DNA from: Mycobacterium sp. DL440
GTDB lineage: Bacteria; Actinomycetota; Actinomycetes; Mycobacteriales; Mycobacteriaceae
Length of the DNA stretch: 64,000 nucleotides
Direction: 5' to 3'
Assembly (NCBI RefSeq): GCF_011745145.1
Contig: NZ_CP050191.1
Location: forward strand, 1,081,991-1,145,990
Shown here: positions 56,267-64,000 of the stretch, piece after piece
Layout of the letters: each line of letters begins with the position of its first letter
Numbering within the stretch: the first letter of the stretch is position 1
Translations under genes and position numbers: made by a program
The notes under the pieces: generated by a model
The model's input: only the letters and a program-made list of their open reading frames with translations
Databases searched by the model: none
What the model was told of the DNA's origin: nothing

Positions 56267-56845
56267 TCAGCCGCCGGGCACGATCAGCGAGACCATCGTC
56301 TCGAGCTGGCGGGCCATCTGTCGGTAGCTCATCGCGCCCGATTGTGCCTGCAGCAGTGCGCCCCAGAACACTGATTCCAAGGTGGCGAGTACCTCGGGCC
56401 AAGCTCCGCCGCCCAGGGCGGTCGAGATTCGGCGCGTGATCTCAACCGCGATCCGCCCACGTACATCGTCGACCATCTCGTCGTCGGTGCTCATCAGTGC
56501 CTGGGTGCAGGCGCGCGCCAATCGAGGCTCATCGGCCATCAACAGCGTGAGTGCGGTGAGCTGCTGGGTGACCCGGTCGGTGGGGCTGGTCGCGGGATCG
56601 ATGTCCAGCGGCAGCTGAATCACCCGGTCCAGGTACAGCTCGGCGAAGACCACCTCGATGGATGGGAAATGTGCGTAGAGCGCCGCTGGCGCCATCTTCG
56701 CGCGAGCTGCCAGCGCCGGCACCGAGACGTCGTTGTCTGCATCGAGAAGTTGCGTCGCCGCACCGAAGACACGACGCTGCGCGCGGACGCGCTGACACTG
56801 TGCGTCGTTTAGGCGTGTGACCGTAGCCACCGCTGGCCTGGACAT
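56267..56845 (-). CDS. TetR-family transcriptional regulator
   Basis: 192 residues. HTH FGAATQLLDADNDVSVPALAARAKMAPAALYAHFPSIEVVFAELY. Convergent with allophanate hydrolase and divergent from the ferredoxin-reductase gene. A TGGACATGTGTCCA operator overlaps its own start codon and a second GGACA/TGTCC site lies in the reductase promoter, so it probably represses itself and the reductase. Confidence 0.9.
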   Translation of the reverse strand: MSRPAVATVTRLNDAQCQRVRAQRRVFGAATQLLDADNDVSVPALAARAKMAPAALYAHFPSIEVVFAELYLDRVIQLPLDIDPATSPTDRVTQQLTALTLLMADEPRLARACTQALMSTDDEMVDDVRGRIAVEITRRISTALGGGAWPEVLATLESVFWGALLQAQSGAMSYRQMARQLETMVSLIVPGG

Positions 56846-56852
56846 GTGTCCA
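56839..56852. promoter_or_regulatory. TetR operator at the regulator's own start
   Basis: TGGACA-TG-TGTCCA, perfect arms of 6 with a 2-bp spacer, covering the regulator ATG (56843-56845). Confidence 0.65.
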
Positions 56853-56981
56853 AGATATAGATTCGCGGCCCGATTGGCAATCGCTCAGCGAAACTGCATG
56901 TATCAACCCATATTTAGTGTTGGTATTCGTGCATTTCGGCCGCCGGTGAGTGTTTGGACGGGACTGCTGACTCGGAAAACC

Positions 56982-56993
56982 GGACAGGTGTCC
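56982..56993. promoter_or_regulatory. TetR operator in the fprB-like promoter
   Basis: GGACA-GG-TGTCC has the same half-sites as 56839-56852, 35 bp before the reductase ATG. A TATGAT -10 (56996-57001) begins 2 bp downstream, so binding would cover the promoter spacer. Confidence 0.6.
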
Positions 56994-57028
56994 AGTATGA
57001 TCTGCTCAGATCTGAAGGGGGAGGTCCG

Positions 57029-58630
57029 ATGGCTTACGTGATCACGCAGAACTGCTGCAAGGACGCCAGTTGTGTTCCGGTGTGTCCGGTGGACTGCATC
57101 CGTCCGGCGGAGGGCGGGCTGGATTCCATGTCGGCCGAGATGCTCTACATCGATCCGGAATCGTGCATCGACTGTGGAGCGTGCTTCGAGGAGTGCCCGG
57201 TGGGCGCGATCCACTACGAAGAGGACTTGCCCGGTGAACTGCAGCGGTTCAAGGACCTCAATGCCGCGTACTTCAAGCGCCATCCGCTAGAGCCGGTGAC
57301 GGTACCGACGGCCACATCTCGCTCGCGGGTCGACCCGGGATCGCTACGGGTCGCCATCGTCGGTTCCGGACCGGCCGCCTGCTACGCCGCCGCCGAGTTG
57401 ATCGATGTCGACGGTGTGGAGATCAACCTGTTCGAGCGACTACCCACGCCGTTCGGCCTGATCCGGGCGGGCGTGGCCCCCGACCACCAGCACACCAAGT
57501 CGGTGGTCGACATCTTCGAGCGCGTGTTCACGAGCTCACGGTTCGCCAGCCATTTCAACGTCGAGGTTGGCCGGACCCTCAATCATGATGAACTCCTCGC
57601 TCATCACCACGCGGTGATCTACGCGGTGGGGGCGGCCACCAGTCGGCGGCTGGGTATCGAGGGCGAGGATCTGATGGGGCACCACGCTGCGGCCGAGTTC
57701 GTCGGTTGGTACAACGGCCACCCCGACCACGCTGCGCACCAGTTCGATCTGTCGGGTGAGCGGGCGGTCATTGTGGGGAACGGCAACGTCGCCCTCGACG
57801 TCGCTCGGGTGTTGCTCATGGACCGGGTCGCGCTGGCGGCCACCGACATCGCCCAGCACACCCTGGATGCCTTGGCCGACAGCGCGATCCGGGAAGTCGT
57901 GATCCTGGCGCGACGCGATATCGGTCACGCCGCGTTCTCGGCGGGGGAGTTCCTGGCCCTTGGCCACCTCGAGGGCGTCGACATCATCGTCGACCCCGAG
58001 GATCTGCCCGCCGACGACGAGCACGACGACGTCGAAACTTCGTTCAAGCTCGCCATCGCCCGGGAGTACGCCGAGCGCCCCCCGACGCCGGGGAACAAGC
58101 GCGTGGTGTTCCGGTTCGGCGCCACCCCGGTCGCCATCGTCGGTGCCGACCGGGCCGAAGGGATCGTGATCAGCACTGACCGATGCGGTACCGGAGTGCT
58201 CGAGACGTCGCTGATCCTGCGTTCGATCGGATACCGCGGACTGCCGATCGCGGGCCTGCCCTACGACGAGGACTCCGGGATCGTGCCCAACGATTCCGGT
58301 CGAGTCGTCGACGGTGCACCGGTGCCCGGCACCTATGTGACCGGCTGGATCAAGCGCGGACCGCGTGGTGTCATCGGCACAAACCGGTTGTGTGCCGAGC
58401 AGACGGTGGCCCAGCTGTGGGCGGATTTCGATGCCGGTCTGTTGACGCGTGACGTCGAAGATCGCGAGTCGCTCGATGCGCTGTTGGCCGCTCGGGGAGC
58501 AGACCCGGTCGGCTGGCCAGGATGGCGCGCGATCGATGCCGCCGAACGGGACCGTGGTGTCCAGGCGGCACGGCCGCGGGTGAAATTCGTGTCGGTCGAG
58601 GAGATGCTCAGCGCGGGCCGGCGCGGCTGA
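57029..58630 (+). CDS. fprB: Ferredoxin / NADPH-ferredoxin reductase fusion (FprB-like)
   Basis: 533 residues. The N-terminal 7Fe-type ferredoxin has two clusters of cysteines (CCKDASCVPVCPVDCIRP and CIDCGACFEECPVGAI). The FprA-like reductase follows with the FAD motif VAIVGSGPAACYAAAEL, the NADP motif VIVGNGNVALDVARVLL and the C-terminal WIKRGPRGVIGTNRLCAEQT. It supplies electrons to P450s or desaturases. ATG 57029 with GGGGGAGG upstream. Related in sequence to FprA at 3492-4862. Confidence 0.92.
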   Translation: MAYVITQNCCKDASCVPVCPVDCIRPAEGGLDSMSAEMLYIDPESCIDCGACFEECPVGAIHYEEDLPGELQRFKDLNAAYFKRHPLEPVTVPTATSRSRVDPGSLRVAIVGSGPAACYAAAELIDVDGVEINLFERLPTPFGLIRAGVAPDHQHTKSVVDIFERVFTSSRFASHFNVEVGRTLNHDELLAHHHAVIYAVGAATSRRLGIEGEDLMGHHAAAEFVGWYNGHPDHAAHQFDLSGERAVIVGNGNVALDVARVLLMDRVALAATDIAQHTLDALADSAIREVVILARRDIGHAAFSAGEFLALGHLEGVDIIVDPEDLPADDEHDDVETSFKLAIAREYAERPPTPGNKRVVFRFGATPVAIVGADRAEGIVISTDRCGTGVLETSLILRSIGYRGLPIAGLPYDEDSGIVPNDSGRVVDGAPVPGTYVTGWIKRGPRGVIGTNRLCAEQTVAQLWADFDAGLLTRDVEDRESLDALLAARGADPVGWPGWRAIDAAERDRGVQAARPRVKFVSVEEMLSAGRRG

Positions 58631-59507
58631 CTTCGGCTTCGGTCTGCGGATCGGGATCGCGAGTCGTGCGGGTCGCCAGGACCGATCCGGCGAGGATCAG
58701 CGCCAAGCCGGCCACGTTGTAGACGGTCAGCGGCTCGCCCAGCACGATGACCCCGGCGGCCAGGGCGACGGCCGGGTTGACGTAGGTGAACACGAGTGCC
58801 CGCGCACCTCCGACCTCGCGGATCAGCGCGAAGAACACGACGAATGCCAATGCCGTGCAGACCACGGCGAGTGCGGCCAGGGCCACCAGTACGCGGTGCG
58901 ACGGCATCGGGTCCGGCCAGGTGGTCAGCGCCGGCGTGATGTAGATCAGTGCCGCGACGGACAGGCAGGCCGCGGTCAACGGAAGGGCGGGCACGTCGCC
59001 CAGGTAGCGCCCGGCGATCAGCGGAGCGATCGCGTAACAGGTTGCCACCAGCAGCACTTCGGCGATCGACCAGCCATGCCCACCCGTCAGCCCTGGCCCG
59101 GCGAGCAGCGCCACACCGGATAGACCAACCCCGAGTCCCGTAATCCGCTTGGCGCTCAACCGTTCTCCACCGGTGAGCCGATCGAGAACCGCGGCGATGA
59201 TCGGGGCGGTGGCGATCAACAGGCCCGTCAACGAGCTGCTCAGGTGGCGTTCGGCATCGGAGAGCAGGAACCACGCCGCGATGATCTCGAAGAACGCGAA
59301 GGCGAGCACGGGCCGCCAATGCCGCAGCACCGGCGCCCAGGCCGCGCGCGACATCACCAGCGGCAACAAGACTGCCGCGCCAATGGCGGTGCGGGCCAGG
59401 ACCAGCACGGGCACCGACACGCCTTCGACGGCGATTTTAATCAGGAGGTACGGGATACCCCAGATGATGCTCATCGCGCTCAGCAGCAGCCAGCCCCGCA
59501 CGCTCAT
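58608..59507 (-). CDS. EamA/DMT-family permease
   Basis: 299 residues, ten hydrophobic segments in two EamA repeats (AMSIIWGIPYLLIKIAVEGV, and EVLLVATCYAIAPLIAGRYLG at the second-half start; ends VYNVAGLALILAGSVLATR). Metabolite exporter of unknown substrate. Its 3' end overlaps the reductase gene by 23 bp on the opposite strand. Confidence 0.88.
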   Translation of the reverse strand: MSVRGWLLLSAMSIIWGIPYLLIKIAVEGVSVPVLVLARTAIGAAVLLPLVMSRAAWAPVLRHWRPVLAFAFFEIIAAWFLLSDAERHLSSSLTGLLIATAPIIAAVLDRLTGGERLSAKRITGLGVGLSGVALLAGPGLTGGHGWSIAEVLLVATCYAIAPLIAGRYLGDVPALPLTAACLSVAALIYITPALTTWPDPMPSHRVLVALAALAVVCTALAFVVFFALIREVGGARALVFTYVNPAVALAAGVIVLGEPLTVYNVAGLALILAGSVLATRTTRDPDPQTEAEVSRAGPR

Positions 59508-59588
59508 CGGTCCAGACTACGGATGAGCACCGCGAGCGCCGCCGTCCCCGCTGGTTCAGTTTCGGTGCGCGCCGAGCCCAGGTCGGCC

Positions 59589-60731
59589 TCAGGCCCGGGT
59601 CAGCTCCGCGTAGCGGGAGACGTGGTAATCGGTTGACCCGAACTCGTACTGCACCGCGGTGAGCCGCTTGAAGTAGTGACCGATCGCCAGTTCCTCGGTC
59701 ATCCCCATGCCTCCGTGCAACTGCACGGCGTTCTGCCCGACGAAGCGCGCGGCCCGGCCGATGGTGGCCTTTGCCGCCGATACGGCCTTGGCCCGTTGCG
59801 CGGGTTCGGCATCGAGGTTCAGCACGGCGAGATACACCGCCGCTGAAGCCTGTTCGACCTCCATGTGCATGTCGACCATCCGGTGCTGCAACGCCTGGAA
59901 GCTACCGATGGGCAGGCCGAACTGCTGGCGCTGTTTGCAGTACTCGACCGTGTCGGCCAGCACCTTGCGCATTCCGCCCACGGCCTCGGCGCAGACCGCC
60001 GCCGCCCCCTCGTCACGGGCCAGGTCCAGCGACGGCCAGGCCTGACCCTCGGTCCCCAATAACGCCCCGGCAGGCAACCGGACGTCGGAGAACGTCAGGT
60101 CCGACGCCCGGCGGTCGTCCACTGTGCGATATGGATGAGCGGTGAATCCCGTTGTCAACGAGGCGATCTCGACCAGGAACAGGGAGATCCCGTCGGTGTC
60201 GGCGCGTTCCCCCGAGGTACGCGCGGTCACCAGCAGGTGGGTGGCCAGCGGTGCGTCGACGGCCATCACCTTGGAGCCGTCGAGCACCCACTCGTCGCCG
60301 TCTCGGCGCGCGGTGGTGGACACGTCGCGCCAGTTGTCCCCGGAAATCGGCTCGGTGGCCGCCAGCGCGACGATGGCTGAACCCGCCACGATGTCCTCCA
60401 ACAGGGCGGCCGCGCCCGCGCCACCGGACCGGTGCAGCAGACCACCGGCCACCACCACGGTATCCACAAAAGGCTCGATGACCAGGGCGTGGCCCAAAGC
60501 TTCAGCGATGACCATGGTTTCGACCGGGCCACCACCGATGCCACCGGCCTCCTCGGGCAGGGTGGCGCCCAGGATGCCGAGTTCGTCGGCGAAGCCACGC
60601 CAGATCTCGGGCTGCCATCCCGGGCCGGTCTTGGCCGCGGCACGGCTCGATGTCAGGTCGTAGCGACTGGCCAGGAACTTGGTCAGCCCGTCGCTCAGGA
60701 GTTCCTGTTCGTTGGTCAGGTTGAAGTCCAT
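59589..60731 (-). CDS. Acyl-CoA dehydrogenase, beta-type partner
   Basis: 380 residues. Fold motifs: LGATLPEEAGGIGGG, EWVLDGSKVMAVDAPLATHLLVTA, KQRQQFGLPIGSFQALQHRMVDM, QLHGGMGMTEELAIGHYFKRL. It follows the longer dehydrogenase (60732-61964) without a gap. Mycobacteria often form acyl-CoA dehydrogenases from two such adjacent proteins. The substrate may be a steroid side chain or branched acyl-CoA, undetermined. Confidence 0.88.
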   Translation of the reverse strand: MDFNLTNEQELLSDGLTKFLASRYDLTSSRAAAKTGPGWQPEIWRGFADELGILGATLPEEAGGIGGGPVETMVIAEALGHALVIEPFVDTVVVAGGLLHRSGGAGAAALLEDIVAGSAIVALAATEPISGDNWRDVSTTARRDGDEWVLDGSKVMAVDAPLATHLLVTARTSGERADTDGISLFLVEIASLTTGFTAHPYRTVDDRRASDLTFSDVRLPAGALLGTEGQAWPSLDLARDEGAAAVCAEAVGGMRKVLADTVEYCKQRQQFGLPIGSFQALQHRMVDMHMEVEQASAAVYLAVLNLDAEPAQRAKAVSAAKATIGRAARFVGQNAVQLHGGMGMTEELAIGHYFKRLTAVQYEFGSTDYHVSRYAELTRA

Positions 60732-61964
60732 CTAGAGCCCCAGTTCTGCCTTGGCGAGGATGTTTCGCTGAATTTCGTTGCTACCGGCGTAGATCGATCC
60801 GGCCCGGTCGTTGAAGTAGCGCAGTGGCGCGACCGCCTGCCACGGTGCTCCGCTGTGATAGCCGTCGGCGGGCGGCTCGTACTCGGCCACCGGACCGCCC
60901 GGGAAGGTGGCGTGCGGTTGGTAGGCACGGGCCAGCGGGCCGGCGGCCTCCATGGACAGTTCGGTCAGCGTCTGGCTCAGTTCGGTGCTCAGGATCTTGA
61001 GCATCGACGACGCCGTGCCGGGATGACCGCCCTCGGCGACCGCGGCCAGCACCTGGTACTCCAGGATTTCCAATACGTCGGTGCGGATCCGGGCGTCGGC
61101 GAGCCTGCGGCTGAACGCCGGGTCGTCGATCAGCCGGCCACCGTTGGGACCGGGTTGTTCGGAGGCGACCGCCGAGATTTCGTCGCCCAGCACCTGCAGG
61201 GCGGGCGCGTTGGCGCCGCCGCCGCGCTCGAATTCCAGCAGATATTTGGCCACGGTCCAGCCGTCGTCGATCGTGCCGATCACGTTGGACTTCGGTACCC
61301 GGACCTCGTCGAAGAAGACCTGATTCTGTACCTCTTCGCCGGAAGTCATGACAAGCGGACGGATTTCGATGCCGGGGGAGCTCATGTCGATCAGCACGAA
61401 CGTGATGCCCTGCTGTTTCTTGGCGCCACGGGTGGTGCGCACCAGCGCGAACATCCAGTTGGCTTCCTGGGCGTGGGTGGTCCAGATCTTGCTGCCGGTG
61501 CACACCAGGTCGTCCCCGTCGGTCACCGCTGCCATCGACAGCGCGGCCAGGTCCGAGCCGGCCTCGGGCTCGGAGTAGCCCTGGCAGAAGAACACCTCGC
61601 CGGTGAGGATGCCGGGAAGGAAGTAGTCCTTCTGCGCCGGTGTACCGAATTTGATGATGGCGTGAGCCACCATGCGGATGCCCATGGGTGAGAGCGACGG
61701 GGCGCCGGCCAGGGTCGATTCGCGGCTGAAGATGTAGTGCTGGGTCAGGCTCCAATCGCAGCCGCCGTGTTCCACCGGCCAGGCCGGAGCTGCCCATCCC
61801 CGCTCGTGGAGGACCTTCTGCCAGGCCATGCTGGCGTCGTGATCGGCATACACGCTGGTCATCAACTGGCCCGCGCGGCGGAGCTCGGGAGTCAGATTCT
61901 TGGCGAGAAAGTCGCGAACCTCGTCGCGGAATTCCTGGTCGCTCGTCGACCACTTCAGGTCCAT
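60732..61964 (-). CDS. Acyl-CoA dehydrogenase, alpha-type partner
   Basis: 410 residues. FCQGYSEPEAGSDLAAL, GSKIWTTHAQEANWMFALVRT, GITFVLIDMSSPGIEIRPL and the C-terminal DRAGSIYAGSNEIQRNILAK are diagnostic of the FadE17/26/28-type subunits. Contiguous with the beta-type gene, suggesting a heterotetramer. The upstream gap (61965-62127) contains a TTGACT -35-like element on the minus strand but no clear KstR site. Confidence 0.9.
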   Translation of the reverse strand: MDLKWSTSDQEFRDEVRDFLAKNLTPELRRAGQLMTSVYADHDASMAWQKVLHERGWAAPAWPVEHGGCDWSLTQHYIFSRESTLAGAPSLSPMGIRMVAHAIIKFGTPAQKDYFLPGILTGEVFFCQGYSEPEAGSDLAALSMAAVTDGDDLVCTGSKIWTTHAQEANWMFALVRTTRGAKKQQGITFVLIDMSSPGIEIRPLVMTSGEEVQNQVFFDEVRVPKSNVIGTIDDGWTVAKYLLEFERGGGANAPALQVLGDEISAVASEQPGPNGGRLIDDPAFSRRLADARIRTDVLEILEYQVLAAVAEGGHPGTASSMLKILSTELSQTLTELSMEAAGPLARAYQPHATFPGGPVAEYEPPADGYHSGAPWQAVAPLRYFNDRAGSIYAGSNEIQRNILAKAELGL

Positions 61965-62127
61965 GCCTGCCCCTGTCTCTGCGGTGTCGCTCCACAGAGT
62001 AAACCTAGTTAGTCAAGTGGCGCAGGCCACCCCGCAATGCGCGGTCGCCCCGATGCGAGTGCGACGCTGTCAGATGTTGCTGGGCGGTGGTGGTGCCCGG
62101 CCGAGGTCACAGGCGATAATCGAGGGC

Positions 62128-62529
62128 GTGGATCGTCGCCAAAGCGGTCAGGACCCCCAATCTCCGATGACACTGCTGCAGAACCTGCCTGCCCTGGTGG
62201 TGCTGGAGAGGTTCCCGGTGCCGGTGTTGGCGATCGCCGAAGACGGCACCATCCTCTTCGCGAACAGCGCTTTCGGCGAGATGGTGGGTCGCTGCGCCGA
62301 CGCGGTCAAGAACATGCCGTTTGCTGAGGTGTTTCACTCACTGCCCGCCGACGAGTCGGCGGTGTCGGTGATGCGCGCCAATGCCGGCCTGCTCGTCGAT
62401 CTCGTCCATCACGACGGGTCGATCGTGCGGGCGCGGATGAGCAAATCGGCGCTGTTGCGCGGCGATGATCCGGTGGCCTTGGCGACGTTCGAGGACCTCA
62501 CCGAGCAGCTGTGGGCCGACGAGCTGTAG
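62128..62529 (+). CDS. Single PAS-domain protein
   Basis: 133 residues from GTG 62128, or 120 from ATG 62167. The whole protein is one PAS fold: NLPALVVLERFPVPVLAIAEDGTILFANSAFGEMVG, LVDLVHHDGSIVRARMSKSALL and a final strand VALATFEDLTEQ. No output domain, so it may act by protein contacts or as a sensor for a partner. Convergent with the TetR gene (2 bp apart). Confidence 0.8.
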   Translation: MDRRQSGQDPQSPMTLLQNLPALVVLERFPVPVLAIAEDGTILFANSAFGEMVGRCADAVKNMPFAEVFHSLPADESAVSVMRANAGLLVDLVHHDGSIVRARMSKSALLRGDDPVALATFEDLTEQLWADEL

Positions 62530-62531
62530 GG

Positions 62532-63185
62532 CTATCCCGCGGCCTTCGCACGCCGCAGCGATTCGCGTGAGAGAAACTCACGGAAGTAGTCCAGCGACTC
62601 CGGGCTGACGATCGCGGGCAGCAGCAGATTCCAGGTGCGGGCCACGCGTTCACGTAGGTCGGTGCCCGTCGTGGTGGCCCGCGACAGTGCCTCGGCACCC
62701 AACATGGAGCCCAGGATCACCTCGGCGGCAGCCGCGATATCCAGACCTTCCCGCAGGTCGCCTTCATCGGCGGCCTGGGTCAGTTGTTCGGTGAGCTCGT
62801 CGAGCCAGCTCGTGTACACCCGGGTGGCGGCGGCATTGATCCCGCTGAACGTCCGTAGCAGTTGCATACCGATCTGGGAGACCTTGTCCGACCGGGTGAA
62901 GTCGGCCACGACGAACAATCCGTGGATGGTGTTTTCCAAAGCCGGCGAAGAGGATTCGGCGATGGCGCGGAACGTGGTCAGCATGGCGGCGCCGCCATCG
63001 TCGATGATTGCCTCGGCCAGGGACTCCTTGGAATCGAAGTGGTAGTACAGCGCACCCTTGGTCATCTCGGCCCGCGCGATGATGTCGCCGAGCCCTGTTG
63101 CCGGATAGCCGTGCGCGCTGAACAGGTCGACGGCGGCGGTGATGATTTTCTGCCGGGTCAGCTCGGATCGAGCCTGGCGTGCCAT
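62532..63185 (-). CDS. TetR-family regulator (autoregulator-receptor type)
   Basis: 217 residues. HTH SELTRQKIITAAVDLFSAHGYPATGLGDIIARAEMTKGALYYHFDSKESLAEAII, similar to gamma-butyrolactone receptor (ScbR/ArpA) regulators by its GLGDI-A-TKGALYYHF sequence. It lies 13 bp downstream of a second TetR gene of the same type in the same direction, so the two are one transcript. Confidence 0.88.
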   Translation of the reverse strand: MARQARSELTRQKIITAAVDLFSAHGYPATGLGDIIARAEMTKGALYYHFDSKESLAEAIIDDGGAAMLTTFRAIAESSSPALENTIHGLFVVADFTRSDKVSQIGMQLLRTFSGINAAATRVYTSWLDELTEQLTQAADEGDLREGLDIAAAAEVILGSMLGAEALSRATTTGTDLRERVARTWNLLLPAIVSPESLDYFREFLSRESLRRAKAAG

Positions 63186-63198
63186 TGTGGCGTTCCTA

Positions 63199-63879
63199 TC
63201 ACTTTGTGCGGTGGCGCAGTGGCGCCGCCTTCTTGATGCCCACTGCGGTGCGTCGCCGGATGAATTGTTTGAGGTAGCCGAGCCGGTCTGGCTCGACGAA
63301 CCCGGCCATCGCCAGCAGCCAGCTGTGCTCGAGGTCGGTGAGAAACCGCGCTGGATCGTCGAGGTCACTGGTCTGACGCACGCCCAGGTATATCGACACC
63401 AACAACCGGGCGACCGCCTCGGGGTCTGTCTCAGCGGTGAAATCGCCTTCGCCGATGGCCCGTTTGGCGATGCCGGCGAAGCCCTGCACCCATTCGTTCA
63501 GCACCCGCGGGCCCAGGTCGTCGGCCCGGCCGATGGATTCGACGAGGTTCAGGCAGGCCCGGGCGATGGGGTCACCGATGTCTTCAGCGGCAACCAGGCC
63601 CGAGAGATCGATCAATGTCTCCGCTCCGGACAGGTTGCGGGCCAGGACGTCCTCGATTGCCTTCCGGGCGCGCTCGGTCCGGTGTTCGACGATCGAGACC
63701 GCCAGTGCGTGCTTGGACCGGAAGTGGAAGTACAGCGCGCCCTTGGTGACGTTGGCGTCGGCCAGGATGTCGTCGAGGCTGACCAGGCTGTAGGGAGTGC
63801 GGGCGAACTGTCGCGCCGCCGCCTGCAGGATCTGGAGGCGGGTCAGCTCTGCTCGCCGGTCGAGCTGCTCAGTCACCAC
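63199..63879 (-). CDS. TetR-family regulator (autoregulator-receptor type)
   Basis: 226 residues. HTH LTRLQILQAAARQFARTPYSLVSLDDILADANVTKGALYFHFRSKHALAVSIVEHR. A paralogue of the adjacent TetR, with the similar TKGALYFHF recognition segment. Starts at GTG 63879 (a second GTG at 63876). Its upstream region to 64000 holds a weak ACAT...ATGT symmetric element near 63965-63981. Confidence 0.88.
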   Translation of the reverse strand: MVTEQLDRRAELTRLQILQAAARQFARTPYSLVSLDDILADANVTKGALYFHFRSKHALAVSIVEHRTERARKAIEDVLARNLSGAETLIDLSGLVAAEDIGDPIARACLNLVESIGRADDLGPRVLNEWVQGFAGIAKRAIGEGDFTAETDPEAVARLLVSIYLGVRQTSDLDDPARFLTDLEHSWLLAMAGFVEPDRLGYLKQFIRRRTAVGIKKAAPLRHRTK

Positions 63880-64000
63880 GGGGCCTTCCTGACTCTGATC
63901 GGCAGGCGGCCGTCTGATTAGTCGTCGCCACCAGCAGACTCAAAGTCTTCGCCGTACGTGCATAACATTCTAAAGGTATGTATCGTGCTTAGGGTGATAA
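63880..64000 (-). promoter_or_regulatory. Upstream region of the TetR pair
   Basis: No gene seen. An AT-richer stretch with ACATTC...GTATGT (63965-63981) has symmetric ends like gamma-butyrolactone regulator boxes, but the centre is not symmetric. It may hold the promoter and operator. Confidence 0.3.

Noticed and set aside
1..64000. CRISPR arrays or cas genes
   Set aside because: No series of regularly spaced identical repeats and no Cas-like protein were seen.

Overview
The window is chromosomal DNA of a fast-growing mycobacterium (Mycolicibacterium type). The evidence is the high GC content, GTG starts with ATGA/GTGA overlaps, and gene order familiar from mycobacteria: fadE23-fadE24-hisN, fprA/prfB-mscS-ftsEX-smpB-ssrA, the mbtL-mbtM-mbtN/mbtK siderophore lipidation locus, and DUF190-crcB-crcB/pgm. 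No species is assigned.

Layout. 1-9.8 kb is core: beta-oxidation dehydrogenases, histidinol phosphatase, FprA, release factor 2, a mechanosensitive channel, FtsEX and SmpB. tmRNA (9858-10226) is followed by an accessory segment (10227 to about 12.3 kb). It holds a frameshifted, truncated integrase and a type VII secretion (T7SS) EspC-like/WXG-like pair. It ends abruptly at 12326-12369, in a 44-bp sequence built from two inverted near-copies of the Tn5/Nextera mosaic end, where two genes are broken. I suspect a library or assembly chimera there. 12.4-31.0 kb is core again: a DUF2993 protein, secreted chorismate mutase, GlcNAc/glucose PTS with nagB-nagA, a LuxR-type ATPase regulator, mycobactin acylation genes, fluoride channels, phosphoglucomutase and an MFS exporter.

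tRNA-Ala(GGC) at 31077 starts a second island of about 5.4 kb. It is bounded by a 21-bp direct repeat of the tRNA 3' end (31130-31150 and 36552-36572). It contains a wrecked type I restriction system (an hsdM with a nonsense codon joined to the last third of hsdR), a second EspC-like/WXG-like pair with a small membrane protein, and a frameshifted phage-type gene. The two T7SS modules are homologous and sit at the two RNA-gene integration sites. They look like mobile T7SS effector cassettes and are the most interesting biology here.

36.6-64 kb is core and flexible mycobacterial content: DUF3297, SulP/MerR, a K+/H+ antiporter with a TrkA protein, two flavin-dependent monooxygenases, a TetR/methyltransferase pair, and an overlapping Fic/nucleotidyltransferase pair. 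It also holds a five-gene guanidine/urea utilisation operon (permease, two DUF1989 proteins, a carboxyltransferase lacking its biotin domains, allophanate hydrolase), a ferredoxin-fused FprB-type reductase under a TetR regulator with visible operators, an acyl-CoA dehydrogenase pair, a PAS protein, and two tandem TetR regulators at the right edge.
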